A DNA stretch of 64,000 bases from Streptomyces sp. NBC_00094 (GTDB lineage: Bacteria; Actinomycetota; Actinomycetes; Streptomycetales; Streptomycetaceae), in the NCBI RefSeq assembly GCF_026343125.1, contig NZ_JAPEMB010000001.1:434001-498000 (forward strand), written 5' to 3'. The position numbers and the translations under genes are program-made. Shown here in pieces: positions 39,562-48,672 of this stretch. The notes under the pieces are model-generated. The model was not told where the DNA came from. It did not search any database and saw only the letters and a program-made list of their open reading frames with translations. Position 1 is the first letter of the stretch; every line of letters starts with the position of its first letter.

Positions 39562-41736
39562 ATGCATTCCCGCGCGCCCCAGCAGGCGCCTTCCGCTCCA
39601 CCCATGTCGGCTCCGCCGTCCGCTCCGCCGCGCAACCCGGCCCCCGGGCCGAAGCGGCGGCGCTCCGCACGGAGCAGTGGCCTGCTCGATCCCGTACAGC
39701 TGGTGAAGTGTTTCCCCGAGGCCGTGCGCAAGCTGCATCCGCGGACTCTGGTGCGCAATCCCGTGCTGTTCGTCGTCGGGGTCGGTTCGGTGCTCACGAC
39801 GCTGTCGGCGGTCTTCGACCCGTCCGTGTTCACCTGGGTGATCAGCGTCTGGCTGTGGCTGACGGTGATCTTCGCGAACCTCGCCGAGGCGGTGGCGGAG
39901 GGCCGCGGCAAGGCCCAGGCCGAGTCGCTGCGCCGGGCGCGTACGGACACGGTGGCGCTGCGGCTGCGCCACTGGCGGTACGGGACGGACCTCGACCGGG
40001 CGGAGACGGAGGCCGTCGCCGCCACCGACCTGAGGCTCTTCGACTTCGTGCTCGTCGAGGCGGGCGAGCTGATCCCGGCAGACGGTGACGTCGTCGACGG
40101 GGTCGCGGCGGTCGACGAGTCAGCCGTCACCGGAGAGTCCGCGCCCGTCATCCGTGAGTCCGGCGGCGACCGGACGGGAGTGACGGGCGGGACGACGGTC
40201 CTGTCGGACCGGATCGTCGTACGGGTCACCTCCCGCCCGGGCCACTCCTTCATGGACCGGATGATCGCCCTCGTCGAGGGTGCGTCCCGGCAGAAGACGC
40301 CGAACGAGATCGCGCTGCACATCCTGCTCGCCGCGCTCACCGTCGTCTTCGTCCTGGTGGTCGTCGCGATCCAGCCGATGGCCTCGTTCGCCGGCGCCGT
40401 CCCGTCCACCACCGTCCTCGTGGCCCTGCTCGTGACCCTGATCCCGACGACCATCGGCGCGCTGCTCTCGGCGATCGGCATCGCGGGTATGGACCGGCTC
40501 GTGCAGCGCAACGTCCTCGCCATGTCGGGGCGCGCGGTCGAGGCGGCGGGGGACATCACCACCCTGCTCCTCGACAAGACGGGGACCATCACCCTGGGGA
40601 ACCGGGAAGCCGCCGACTTCGTGCCCCTGCCGGGGGTCGAGGAGGCGCAGCTCGCGAACGCCGCGCAGCTGGCCTCACTCGCCGACGAGACCCCGGAGGG
40701 CCGGTCCGTGGTGGTCCTGGCCAAGGTGCGGTACGGGCTGCGGGCTCCCGCCGAGGGCGAGTTGGCGAATGCCCGGTTCGTGGAGTTCAGCGCGCAGACC
40801 CGGATGAGCGGCGTCGACCTGCGCTGGGGCAACGGCGCCGCCTGCCACCTCCGCAAGGGCGCGACGGCGCAGGTCATCGCCTGGGTCGAGATGTACGGGG
40901 GCAAGGTGCCGGGCGAGGCGCGCGCCTGGAGCGACCAGATCTCGGGCGCCGGAGGCACCCCGCTCCTGGTGGCCGTCAACGACTGGGACGGGCCCCGGGT
41001 CCTCGGGATCGTCCACCTCAAGGACGTGGTGAAGGACGGCATCAAGGAGCGGTTCGCGGAACTGCGCCGGATGGGCATCCGTACGGTGATGATCACTGGC
41101 GACAACCCGCTGACCGCGCGCGCCATCGCCCACGAGGCCGGTGTCGACGACTACCTGGCCGAGGCGACCCCCGAGGACAAGCTCGCCCTCATCAAGAAGG
41201 AGCAAGAGGGGGGCAAGCTCGTCGCGATGACCGGCGACGGGACGAATGACGCCCCCGCGCTCGCGCAGGCCGACGTGGGCGTGGCGATGAACACGGGCAC
41301 GTCGGCCGCGAAGGAGGCCGGCAACATGGTCGACCTCGACTCCAATCCGACCAAGCTCATCGAGATCGTCGAGATCGGCAAGCAACTCCTCATCACCCGA
41401 GGCGCCTTGACGACCTTCTCGATCACGAACGACGTGGCGAAGTACTTCGCCATCATCCCGGCCATGTTCACGGGCGCGTACCCGGGGCTCGAAGCACTGA
41501 ACATCATGGGGCTGCACAGCCCCACGTCGGCGATCACCTCGGCCATCATCTTCAACGCCCTGATCATCGTGACGCTGATCCCCCTCGCGCTGCGCGGCGT
41601 CCGCTACCGGCCCGCCTCCGCGCACGACCTGCTGCGCCGCAATCTCCTGGTGTACGGCCTCGGCGGACTCGTCCTGCCCTTCCTCGGCATCAAGGTCATC
41701 GACCTGCTCGTCTCCACCGTCCCCGGCCTCGGGTGA
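39562..41736 (+). CDS. kdpB: Orphan KdpB-type P-type ATPase (KdpB2)
   Basis: A 724-residue KdpB paralogue with TGES, DKTGT (Asp near 338), [11 protein letters not shown] and complete membrane helices. Compared with KdpB1 it has a Pro-rich N-terminal extension of about 45 residues and two small insertions ([17 protein letters not shown] near 140 and RWGNGAACH near 430). The ATG at 39562 has AGAAGG upstream; the frame is open further 5'. There is no KdpA or KdpC beside it. It could exchange with KdpB1, pump alone, or be a relic of a larger kdp2 operon. Strong direct-repeat operators lie upstream. Confidence 0.9.
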   Translation: MHSRAPQQAPSAPPMSAPPSAPPRNPAPGPKRRRSARSSGLLDPVQLVKCFPEAVRKLHPRTLVRNPVLFVVGVGSVLTTLSAVFDPSVFTWVISVWLWLTVIFANLAEAVAEGRGKAQAESLRRARTDTVALRLRHWRYGTDLDRAETEAVAATDLRLFDFVLVEAGELIPADGDVVDGVAAVDESAVTGESAPVIRESGGDRTGVTGGTTVLSDRIVVRVTSRPGHSFMDRMIALVEGASRQKTPNEIALHILLAALTVVFVLVVVAIQPMASFAGAVPSTTVLVALLVTLIPTTIGALLSAIGIAGMDRLVQRNVLAMSGRAVEAAGDITTLLLDKTGTITLGNREAADFVPLPGVEEAQLANAAQLASLADETPEGRSVVVLAKVRYGLRAPAEGELANARFVEFSAQTRMSGVDLRWGNGAACHLRKGATAQVIAWVEMYGGKVPGEARAWSDQISGAGGTPLLVAVNDWDGPRVLGIVHLKDVVKDGIKERFAELRRMGIRTVMITGDNPLTARAIAHEAGVDDYLAEATPEDKLALIKKEQEGGKLVAMTGDGTNDAPALAQADVGVAMNTGTSAAKEAGNMVDLDSNPTKLIEIVEIGKQLLITRGALTTFSITNDVAKYFAIIPAMFTGAYPGLEALNIMGLHSPTSAITSAIIFNALIIVTLIPLALRGVRYRPASAHDLLRRNLLVYGLGGLVLPFLGIKVIDLLVSTVPGLG

Positions 41737-41998
41737 ACCTTCATCAGTAGGGCGTCAGGGAACCGTCGTTCGCCTTGTCCGAGACCTCCGGCGCGGGTTC
41801 GATGGGAACCATGAACAGCGCGTGGCTCCTGACCGACCGGCCGCCCCATCGGGCGCCCCGTCGTGAGCCCCGCTGTCCGGAGACGTCCGCCCGCCGCTGA
41901 CGTACCTCCGCATCACCCCGGGGCGTCGTGACATCCCTTGTCCGGCGCCCCTTCTTCGTACCCGTACACACCTTTCACTCCCGAGGGACCGACCAGTC

Positions 41999-42808
41999 AT
42001 GTCCGTATCCGATCTTTCCTCCCGCACCGTCCTGGTGACCGGCGCCACCTCCGGCATCGGCTACCAGACCGCGCGGCTCCTCGCCGAACGCGGCACGACG
42101 GTGCTCGTCCACGGCCGCACGGCCGAGGAGGCGCACGCCGCCACCGACCGGCTCGTCACCCTCGCCGACGTCGACGCGTCCCGACTGCGCGCGTTCGGCG
42201 CGGACTTCACCCGCCTGGAAGAGGTCGAGCAGCTCGCCGCCCGGATCCTCGCCGAACACCCGCACCTCGACGTCCTCGTCAACAACGCGGGCATGGCGGC
42301 GCCCGAGCGGCACACCGTCACGGCCGACGGCAACGAGATCGCGTTCCAGGTCAACTTCCTCGCGCACTACCTGCTCACCCACCTACTCGAACCGGCGCTG
42401 ACCACCGGCCCCGGCGGCCGGGTCGTCAACGTCTCGTCCTCGCTGCACCGCACCGGCTCCATCGCGTGGAACGACCCCAACCGCGTGCGCCGCTACTCCC
42501 GTCTCGCCGCCTACGCCCAGTCGCAGCTCGCTCTGACGGTCTTCGCGGCCGACCCGCGCGTCACCGCCGTCTCCGTCCACCCCGGCATCTGCGCCACCAG
42601 CCTCCTCCCCCTGTACGCCCACGAGGGCGTCGCACCGGCCGAGGGCGCCGCGCACGTCGTGCGGCTCTGCGACCCGGCCGTCGAGATCGTCAACGGCGCC
42701 TACTACGACCGCGACCACCGGGTCGCCCCCGCGCCCGCCGCCTCCGAGGCCCGCACCGTCAAGCGCCTCACCAAGCTCGCCGACCTCCTCGTCGGCCAGA
42801 GCGCCTGA
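41999..42808 (+). CDS. Short-chain dehydrogenase/reductase lacking the catalytic lysine
   Basis: A 269-residue Rossmann-fold SDR with the NAD(P) motif TGATSGIG (residues 15-22), NNAG, the catalytic serine in VVNVSSSLH and a tyrosine in AYAQSQLAL. In active SDRs of this retinol-dehydrogenase-like group the motif is YxxSK; here the Lys is Gln (codon CAG). Everything else looks intact, so it may have altered activity or be a binding protein. Good start at 41999. Followed 24 nt later by the bL37-like gene. Confidence 0.88.
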   Translation: MSVSDLSSRTVLVTGATSGIGYQTARLLAERGTTVLVHGRTAEEAHAATDRLVTLADVDASRLRAFGADFTRLEEVEQLAARILAEHPHLDVLVNNAGMAAPERHTVTADGNEIAFQVNFLAHYLLTHLLEPALTTGPGGRVVNVSSSLHRTGSIAWNDPNRVRRYSRLAAYAQSQLALTVFAADPRVTAVSVHPGICATSLLPLYAHEGVAPAEGAAHVVRLCDPAVEIVNGAYYDRDHRVAPAPAASEARTVKRLTKLADLLVGQSA

Positions 42809-42832
42809 CCGGCCCCGAAAGGACGACTCCTC

Positions 42833-42910
42833 ATGTCGAAGCGCGCTCGTAAGCGGCGGGACCGCCGCAAGAAGAAGGCGAACCACGGCCGCAAGGCCGG
42901 ACAGCGCTGA
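42833..42910 (+). CDS. bL37-like small ribosomal protein
   Basis: A 25-residue highly basic peptide (MSKRARKRRDRRKKKANHGR and four more residues). The KRxRKKxxRxxKANHGK pattern matches my memory of the actinobacterial large-subunit protein bL37 described in mycobacterial ribosome structures (about 24 residues, ending ANHGKRPNA). AAAGGA lies about 11 nt upstream. It is probably read with the SDR gene and is followed by a strong terminator hairpin. Confidence 0.7.
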   Translation: MSKRARKRRDRRKKKANHGRKAGQR

Positions 42911-42919
42911 CTCAAGGGG

Positions 42920-42941
42920 GGCGGCCCGCATCCGGGCCGCC
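42920..42941. terminator. Hairpin terminator after the bL37-like gene
   Basis: GGCGGCCCG-CATC-CGGGCCGCC is a perfect 9-bp stem, extendable by G-C pairs, starting 10 bp after the stop and followed by a C/T-rich run. It separates this unit from the acetyltransferase gene. Confidence 0.7.
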
Positions 42942-43002
42942 TCCCTTCCCTTTCAGGCCGCTCCCCTTTCCCCTTCCCATACTTCCCGTACCAGGAGGTC
43001 CT

Positions 43003-43782
43003 GTGATCCCGCACCCGTCCCACCAGCCCCCCGCCTCCGTCCGCGCGTTCCTCTCCGGTGCCCCCGGTACGGCGGCTCTCGCCGAGCACGTCCTCGCCAC
43101 GGGACACGGACGGTGGTGGACCGACCGGGCCGACCGTCCGCGCGTGGTGGCGGTCTCGTGCGGCGACCATGCCCTCCTGGCCGGCGATCCCACCGCCGTG
43201 ACCCCGGCGGAGCTGGCCCCACTCGCCGGGCACTACATCGACACGGCCGACCGCTTCCTGCCCACCCTCGGCGCCGCCTTCGAGCAGCTCGTACCGTGGG
43301 AGCGGATGCTCTACATCCACCGCGCCGAGGCCCTCGCGCCCCGCGTCCCCCGGGACGTGACCGTCCGGCGCCTGAACCCCGAGGACGCCCCTGCGCTCGC
43401 CGCGCTCGACCCGTCCATGGCCTGGATCCACGGGAGTTGGGAAGGGCCTACCGCCCTCGCCGCATCGGGCGCCGGCTGGTTGGCGGTGCGCAAGGGCCGG
43501 GTCATCGCCGTGGCGTGCAGCCGGTACATCGGCAGCCGCTACGAGGACGTCGCCTGCGCCACCTCGCCCGACGAACGCCGCCAGCACCTCGCCCTGGCCT
43601 GTGTCTCCGGGCTGACCGCCGACATCGCGGCGCGCGGCCGGCTCGCCAGCTGGTCCTGCTCCCGCGACAACCGCCCCAGCCGCCTCCTCGCCTGGACTGC
43701 GGGCTTCCGACTGGCCCACGAATACGTCCACCACATCGCCGGCCCCGTCAGCCACGCGTCACGATTGGCCGAGGCGGCATAG
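43003..43782 (+). CDS. GNAT-like acetyltransferase
   Basis: A 259-residue protein with the C-terminal half of a GNAT fold: VTVRRLNPEDAPALAALDP, GWLAVRKGRVIAVACSRYIG, YEDVACATSPDERRQHLALA (the acetyl-CoA loop position) and SRDNRPSRLLAWTAGFRLAHEY. The N-terminal 110 residues resemble the extra domain of FR47-like/GNAT pairs. GTG start after a perfect AGGAGG. Substrate unknown. Ends at a strong bidirectional terminator. Confidence 0.8.
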   Translation: MIPHPSHQPPASVRAFLSGAPGTAALAEHVLATGHGRWWTDRADRPRVVAVSCGDHALLAGDPTAVTPAELAPLAGHYIDTADRFLPTLGAAFEQLVPWERMLYIHRAEALAPRVPRDVTVRRLNPEDAPALAALDPSMAWIHGSWEGPTALAASGAGWLAVRKGRVIAVACSRYIGSRYEDVACATSPDERRQHLALACVSGLTADIAARGRLASWSCSRDNRPSRLLAWTAGFRLAHEYVHHIAGPVSHASRLAEAA

Positions 43783-43828
43783 ACACCCATCAGGCCGACG
43801 ACCAGGAGCAGGATGGCGCCACGTCAAG

Positions 43829-43866
43829 CCTCCGCCCGGTGCGGCGTGGGCGGCACCGGGCGGAGG
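43829..43866. terminator. Bidirectional terminator between convergent genes
   Basis: CCTCCGCCCGGTGC (43829-43842) and GCACCGGGCGGAGG (43853-43866) form a perfect 14-bp stem with a 10-base loop. It lies between the acetyltransferase and the KimA-like gene, which converge here. Confidence 0.85.
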
Positions 43867-43906
43867 GGTATGTGACGGATCTCTGACGGCCAGGAGCGGG
43901 AAGCGG

Positions 43907-45745
43907 TCAGCAGCGGAAGCGAAGCCGGCAAACGACGGCGTTCGTGTCGCGGCGGACGGCATGGGCGACGACCGCCCCCCGCTGGTTCTGCAGTGCGCGC
44001 TGCCACAGGTGCTCGGGCTCGGCCTCCGGGATGAGAACGGTGACCCGGGTCCCCGGTTCGGTCGTCCCCAGGTCACGTATGTAGGCGGTGATGGGCCGGC
44101 CGAGAGAGCGGCGCTCGGCAGCGAGCCGTACGAGGGGGACGCCTGGGTTCCACAGGGCCCAGTCGCGCTCCAGCGCCTCGGTGGCGGCCAGGTCTTCGGG
44201 GTCCGTGTGGCAGACCGTGAGGGCGCGGACCTCGTCGCCGAGGGAGACAGCGGCGGTGAGGGCCTCGCTGGTGAGCCGGGTCAGGGAGGATACGGGCACG
44301 AGGACCAGGGAGCGTTCCCGATGCGGAGGCTCGGGGATCCGGCCGACGCCGAGGCGCTCGCCGATCCGCCCGTACGCTCGGTGCACCGCCTCGAAGACGA
44401 GGACGAGGACCGGCAGGGCGATCACGATCAGCCAGGCGCCGTCGTGGAACTTGGTGGCGGTGACGACCACGGCGGAGACACCGGTGAGGATGGCGCCGAG
44501 ACCGTTGAGCAGGGCCTTCGCCGCCCAGCGGGGGCCGCGTTCGCGGCGCCAGTGCAGGACCATGCCGGTCTGGGCGATGGTGAGGCCGACGAAGACGCCG
44601 ATCGCGAAGAGCGGGACGAGAGTGTTGGTGTCGCCGCCGGAGAAGACCAGCAGGGCGGCGGAGACGACGGCGAGCCCGACGACGCCGTGCCGGTGCACCT
44701 GGCGGTCGGCCTTGAGGCCGAAGACGTGCGGCAGGTAGTTGTCGCGGGCGAGCAGCTTCAGCAGGACGGGCAGCCCGCCGAAGGAGGTGTTCGCGGAGAG
44801 CGCCAGTAGCACCATGGTCGCGAACTGGATGACGTAGAAGGCCCAGTTGTGGCCGAGGGAGGCGTCGGCAAGCTGGGCGAGGACGGTGACGCCCTCGACC
44901 GGCTGGAGGCCGAAGCGGGAGATCAGTACAGACAGGCCGATCAGCATCACGCCGAGGAGCGCGCCGAGTGCGACCTCCGCGCGCATCGCCCGCTTGGCGG
45001 CGGGGGCGCGGAAGGACGGCACGGCGTTGGCGATGGCCTCGACTCCCGTGAGGGCGGAGCAGCCGGAGGCGAACGCCTTCAGCAGGAGCAGCGCGCCGAC
45101 GGTGGTGGCGTTGTCCGCGAGGACGGAGGCGTGACCGGCGGACGCGGCCGTGGAGACCGGGCCGTCGCGGAAGAGACCGACGACGATCATGACCAGGATC
45201 GCGCCGATGAAGACGGCTGTCGGGACGATGAACGCACGCGCCGAGTCGACGATGCCTCGCAGGTTCACCGCCGTGATCAGCACGAGAACCGCCAGGCATA
45301 TCCACAGCCGGTCGCCATACAGCTCAGGGAAGGCGGAGGTCAGGGCGGCGACGCCGGCGGTGACGGCCACGGCGACGTTCAGGACATAGTCCAGGACGAG
45401 CGAGCCCGCGGCGACCAGGCTGGTGCGACGACCGAGGTGCGTCTTGGCCACCGCGTAGGAACCGCCGCCGTCCGGGAAGGCGGCGATGACCTGCCGGTAC
45501 GAGGCCACGAGGACGGCCAGCAGGCCCGCGATGGCCAGAGTGACCGGGAGCGTGAAGCCGAGCCCGTAACCGCCGGCCGTCGCGAGGACCAGGACGATCG
45601 CTTCGGGGCCGTACGCCACGGAGGCCATCGCGTCGAGCGAGAGCGCGGCGAGGCCGGTGACGGCCGTCAGCTTGTGGCGTACGCCGGTGTCCGGGGGCTC
45701 CTCGGCGACGGGCGTGGCACCGTTCTCGGTGGTCAGAGCGGACAT
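43907..45745 (-). CDS. KimA-like potassium transporter (APC superfamily)
   Basis: A 612-residue permease with about twelve membrane helices and a 130-residue cytosolic tail. The N-terminus (ALSLDAMASVAYGPEAIVLV, SYRQVIAAFPDGGGSYAVAK, GSLVLDYVLNVAVAVTAGVA) closely resembles Bacillus KimA, the high-affinity K+/H+ symporter. No ydaO-type c-di-AMP riboswitch is visible upstream; instead a 32-bp-spaced pair of TTGACG-like direct repeats is present (45813-45861). That links it to the kdp genes. A general amino-acid permease remains the alternative. Confidence 0.85.
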   Translation of the reverse strand: MSALTTENGATPVAEEPPDTGVRHKLTAVTGLAALSLDAMASVAYGPEAIVLVLATAGGYGLGFTLPVTLAIAGLLAVLVASYRQVIAAFPDGGGSYAVAKTHLGRRTSLVAAGSLVLDYVLNVAVAVTAGVAALTSAFPELYGDRLWICLAVLVLITAVNLRGIVDSARAFIVPTAVFIGAILVMIVVGLFRDGPVSTAASAGHASVLADNATTVGALLLLKAFASGCSALTGVEAIANAVPSFRAPAAKRAMRAEVALGALLGVMLIGLSVLISRFGLQPVEGVTVLAQLADASLGHNWAFYVIQFATMVLLALSANTSFGGLPVLLKLLARDNYLPHVFGLKADRQVHRHGVVGLAVVSAALLVFSGGDTNTLVPLFAIGVFVGLTIAQTGMVLHWRRERGPRWAAKALLNGLGAILTGVSAVVVTATKFHDGAWLIVIALPVLVLVFEAVHRAYGRIGERLGVGRIPEPPHRERSLVLVPVSSLTRLTSEALTAAVSLGDEVRALTVCHTDPEDLAATEALERDWALWNPGVPLVRLAAERRSLGRPITAYIRDLGTTEPGTRVTVLIPEAEPEHLWQRALQNQRGAVVAHAVRRDTNAVVCRLRFRC

Positions 45746-45812
45746 ACGGGTGGTCTCCTTCGTACTCAGGTCCGCTCAGGGTGTGCCCCGGCCAGCGGGC
45801 TCCCCGCTGTTC

Positions 45813-45861
45813 CTGGCGCGTTCTTGCCGCCCGGTGGTGCTCTCTTCACACCTTCTTGACG
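45813..45861. promoter_or_regulatory. KdpE-type direct repeats upstream of KimA-like gene
   Basis: CTGGCG-CGTTC-TTGCCG (45813-45829) and TTCACA-CCTTC-TTGACG (45845-45861). Both have the 11-bp period and they start 32 bp apart, as at the kdp promoters. The match to TTGACG is weaker in three of the four half-sites. Confidence 0.55.
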
Positions 45862-45906
45862 CGAGCGTTCAGGAACAATGGGCGCCCACGGGGCTACGGT
45901 CATGAC

Positions 45907-46089
45907 ATGAACCGGAACAGCGTGCGGATGTCCGCCGACAGCCGTATGCGACGCATGTCGCTGTCGCTCGCCGCCGCGGCGCTGCCCGTCAGCGTCCTCG
46001 GAGTCGCCTACGACACCATGTGGCTGCTCGGCGTAGGAGCCTGGTTCCTCATCGCGGCCGTCCTGATCGAGCTCGTCTACCGCCCGTGA
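45907..46089 (+). CDS. Small two-helix membrane protein
   Basis: A 60-residue protein with a basic start (MNRNSVRMSADSRMRRM) and two hydrophobic segments (SLSLAAAALPVSVLGVAY and WLLGVGAWFLIAAVLIELVY). No family recognised. It lies between the divergent KimA-like gene and the second APC gene, among the potassium operators, and could be an accessory peptide of one of them. Weak ribosome site. Confidence 0.55.
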   Translation: MNRNSVRMSADSRMRRMSLSLAAAALPVSVLGVAYDTMWLLGVGAWFLIAAVLIELVYRP

Positions 46090-46176
46090 TCCAGACGCGC
46101 GTCAGTGCCTTCCGGTCTCACAGAGCACCGGCGCCCTTGGTGGGTGGGCACCAGGGATGAGCCCGACCGGTGCATC

Positions 46177-46193
46177 TTGACGCTTTCCTGACG
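46177..46193. promoter_or_regulatory. KdpE-type direct repeat upstream of APC permease
   Basis: TTGACG-CTTTC-CTGACG is an exact 11-bp-period repeat, 100 bp upstream of the permease start. No second copy at 32 bp is seen here. Confidence 0.6.
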
Positions 46194-46292
46194 TGCCCGC
46201 CCCGATCGGTCGTTGGCGCGTTGTTTACGCTGGCCCGGCCCGTCCGCACGACGGGCGGAACCCCTCATCCAGCACAGCTCAGGAGTACCCCC

Positions 46293-48248
46293 ATGGCCAC
46301 CACACCGGACGCGCGCACCGGACGACTGCGCGCGTGGATGCTGGAGGGCCTCTCCGACATGGGGAAGGGCAAACCCTCCCGGCCCAGGGAGGCGGCGCCG
46401 GACGCCGGACACAAGGGGCAGCGCTGGTGGCGGGTGATGTGCCTGACGGGCGTCGACTACTTCTCGACCCTCGGCTACCAGCCCGGCATCGCCGCCCTGG
46501 CCGCCGGGCTCCTCTCACCCATCGCGACGATCGTGCTCGTGATCGTCACCCTGGCCGGTGCCCTGCCCGTCTACCGGCGGGTGGCGGAGGAGAGCCCGCG
46601 CGGTGAGGGCTCGATCGCGATGCTGTCCCGGCTGCTGTCCTTCTGGAAGGGCAAGCTGTTCGTCCTCACCCTCCTCGGCTTCGCCGCGACCGACTTCCTC
46701 ATCACCATCACTCTGTCCGCGGCGGACGCCTCCACTCACCTGGTGGAGAACCCGCACCTGTCCGAAGCCCTGCACGACAAGCAGGTCGTGATCACGATGG
46801 TGCTCATCGCGCTGCTCGGCGCGGTGTTCCTCAAGGGCTTCCTCGAAGCCATCGGCGTCGCCGTCGCCCTCGTCGGGCTGTACCTCGCGCTCAACGCGGT
46901 CGTCGTGGTCACCGGCCTCTGGCACGTCCTCACCGAGGGCCACGTCGTCACCGACTGGACCGCGGCCCTGACAGCGGAACACGGCAACGTCTTCGCCATG
47001 ATCGGCGTCGCCCTGCTCGTCTTCCCCAAGCTCGCGCTCGGCCTGTCCGGCTTCGAGACCGGCGTCGCCGTCATGCCGCACGTCCAGGGCGACCCCGGCG
47101 ACACCGAGGAGAAGCCCACCGGCCGTATCCGGGACACGAAGAAGCTGCTGACGACGGCCGCGCTGATCATGAGCGTCTTCCTGATCACCACGAGCTTCAT
47201 CACCACCGTCCTCATCCCCCACGAGGAGTTCGAGTCCGGCGGCGACGCCAACGGCCGCGCGCTCGCCTACCTCGCCCACGAGTACCTCGGCAACACCTTC
47301 GGCACCATCTACGACGTCTCCACCATCGCCATCCTGTGGTTCGCCGGCGCATCGGCCATGGCCGGTCTGCTCAACCTGATGCCCCGCTATCTGCCCAAGT
47401 ACGGCATGGCCCCGCACTGGGCCCGCGCCGTGCGCCCCATGGTCATCGTCTTCACCCTGGTGGCCTTCCTGGTCACCTGGATCTTCGACGCCGACGTCGA
47501 CGCCCAGGGCGGCGCGTACGCGACCGGTGTCCTCGTCCTGATCTGCTCGGCCGCCATCGCCGTGACGATCGCCGCGCGCAAGGCCGGCCAGCGCGGCTGG
47601 ACGATCGGCTTCGGCGTGATCTCGGCCGTGTTCCTCTACACCACTGTCGTCAACGTCATCGAGCGGCCGGACGGCGTGAAGATCGGTGCCTGCTTCATCG
47701 CCGGCATCATCCTCATCTCCCTCCTTTCCCGCCTCGGCCGCGCCTTCGAGCTGCGCGTCACCCACGTCGACCTCGACGAGATGGCCGAGCGTTTCATCCA
47801 GGACATCTCCCGCCGGACGCCGCGCTTCATCGCCAACGAGCCGGACAACCGGGACATCGCCGAGTACCGCGACAAGATCGAGCAGATCCGCGCCGACAAT
47901 GACCTCCCCACCACCGAGGACTTCGTCTTCGTCGAGGTCACCGTCACCGACCCCTCCGAGTTCGAGGCCGGCCTGACCGTCCGCGGAGAGGTCCTGCACG
48001 ACCGCTACCGCGTCCTGACGGTGGAGAGCTCCTCCGTCCCCAACGCCCTGGCCGCCCTCCTCCTCCACGCCCGCGACCTCACCGGCGTCCGCCCCCACGT
48101 CTACTTCGAGTGGACCGAGGGCAACCCCTTCGCCAATTTCCTCCGTTTCTTCCTCCTCGGCCAGGGCGAGGTCGCCCCCGTCACACGCGAGGTCCTGCGC
48201 GAGGCGGAACCGGACCGGGACCGCCGCCCCCGCGTCCACGTCGGCTGA
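46293..48248 (+). CDS. APC-superfamily permease, probable K+ transporter
   Basis: A 651-residue integral membrane protein with about twelve helices and a C-terminal cytosolic domain of about 150 residues ([21 protein letters not shown], ending [20 protein letters not shown]). The core ([40 protein letters not shown]) belongs to the APC group related to KimA and amino-acid permeases. ATG with AGGAG 8 nt upstream. The TTGACG-N5-CTGACG site upstream supports a role in potassium uptake; substrate not proven. Confidence 0.82.
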   Translation: MATTPDARTGRLRAWMLEGLSDMGKGKPSRPREAAPDAGHKGQRWWRVMCLTGVDYFSTLGYQPGIAALAAGLLSPIATIVLVIVTLAGALPVYRRVAEESPRGEGSIAMLSRLLSFWKGKLFVLTLLGFAATDFLITITLSAADASTHLVENPHLSEALHDKQVVITMVLIALLGAVFLKGFLEAIGVAVALVGLYLALNAVVVVTGLWHVLTEGHVVTDWTAALTAEHGNVFAMIGVALLVFPKLALGLSGFETGVAVMPHVQGDPGDTEEKPTGRIRDTKKLLTTAALIMSVFLITTSFITTVLIPHEEFESGGDANGRALAYLAHEYLGNTFGTIYDVSTIAILWFAGASAMAGLLNLMPRYLPKYGMAPHWARAVRPMVIVFTLVAFLVTWIFDADVDAQGGAYATGVLVLICSAAIAVTIAARKAGQRGWTIGFGVISAVFLYTTVVNVIERPDGVKIGACFIAGIILISLLSRLGRAFELRVTHVDLDEMAERFIQDISRRTPRFIANEPDNRDIAEYRDKIEQIRADNDLPTTEDFVFVEVTVTDPSEFEAGLTVRGEVLHDRYRVLTVESSSVPNALAALLLHARDLTGVRPHVYFEWTEGNPFANFLRFFLLGQGEVAPVTREVLREAEPDRDRRPRVHVG

Positions 48249-48298
48249 AGGATGGACGCGGGCAGGCGGCGGCCCGCGCACCGGACAACAACTATCCA

Positions 48299-48321
48299 CG
48301 ATTCCCTGAATTCAGGAATCG
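48299..48321. promoter_or_regulatory. ArsR-type operator
   Basis: CGATTCC-CTGAATTCA-GGAATCG is a 7-bp inverted repeat around a TGAATTCA centre, 15 bp before the ArsR GTG. This spacing and AT-rich centre are typical of ArsR/SmtB sites that block transcription until metal binds. Confidence 0.7.
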
Positions 48322-48336
48322 ATGTACTGTCATGGG

Positions 48337-48672
48337 GTGCTGACCGCCGCCTCTGACATCGACGTGCTGGCCCGATTCGGCCGCGCGCTCGCCGACCCGA
48401 TCCGCTGCCGGATCCTGCTCGCCCTGCGCCAGGATCCGGCCTACCCCGCCGACCTCGCCGACGCCCTGGAGATCTCCCGTACCAGGCTCTCCAACCACCT
48501 GGCCTGCCTGCGGGACTGCGGCCTGGTCGTCACCGTGCCGGACGGGCGTCGCACTCGCTACGAGCTCGCCGACGCACGCATCGGCCACGCCCTGGACCAT
48601 CTTCTCGCCGCCGTTGTCGCGGTCGAGTCGGACAAGACCTGCCCGGACGCCGCCACGGAGGGCTGCTGCTGA
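48337..48672 (+). CDS. ArsR/SmtB-family metal-responsive repressor (CmtR-like)
   Basis: A 111-residue repressor with a winged helix (RALADPIRCRILLALRQDPA, DALEISRTRLSNHLACLRDC, GLVVTVPDGRRTRYELAD). Cysteines in the recognition helix (HLACLRDC) and tail (DKTCPDAATEGCC) resemble the Cd/Pb sensor CmtR. GTG 48337 fits homologous starts; ATG 48322 abuts the operator. The stop overlaps the transporter ATG (TGATG), so the two are coupled. Confidence 0.85.
   Translation: MLTAASDIDVLARFGRALADPIRCRILLALRQDPAYPADLADALEISRTRLSNHLACLRDCGLVVTVPDGRRTRYELADARIGHALDHLLAAVVAVESDKTCPDAATEGCC

Noticed and set aside
45746..45906. Possible c-di-AMP (ydaO-type) riboswitch upstream of the KimA-like gene
   Set aside because: None of the conserved ydaO core segments is seen on the coding strand; the visible signals are TTGACG-type repeats and a short leader.
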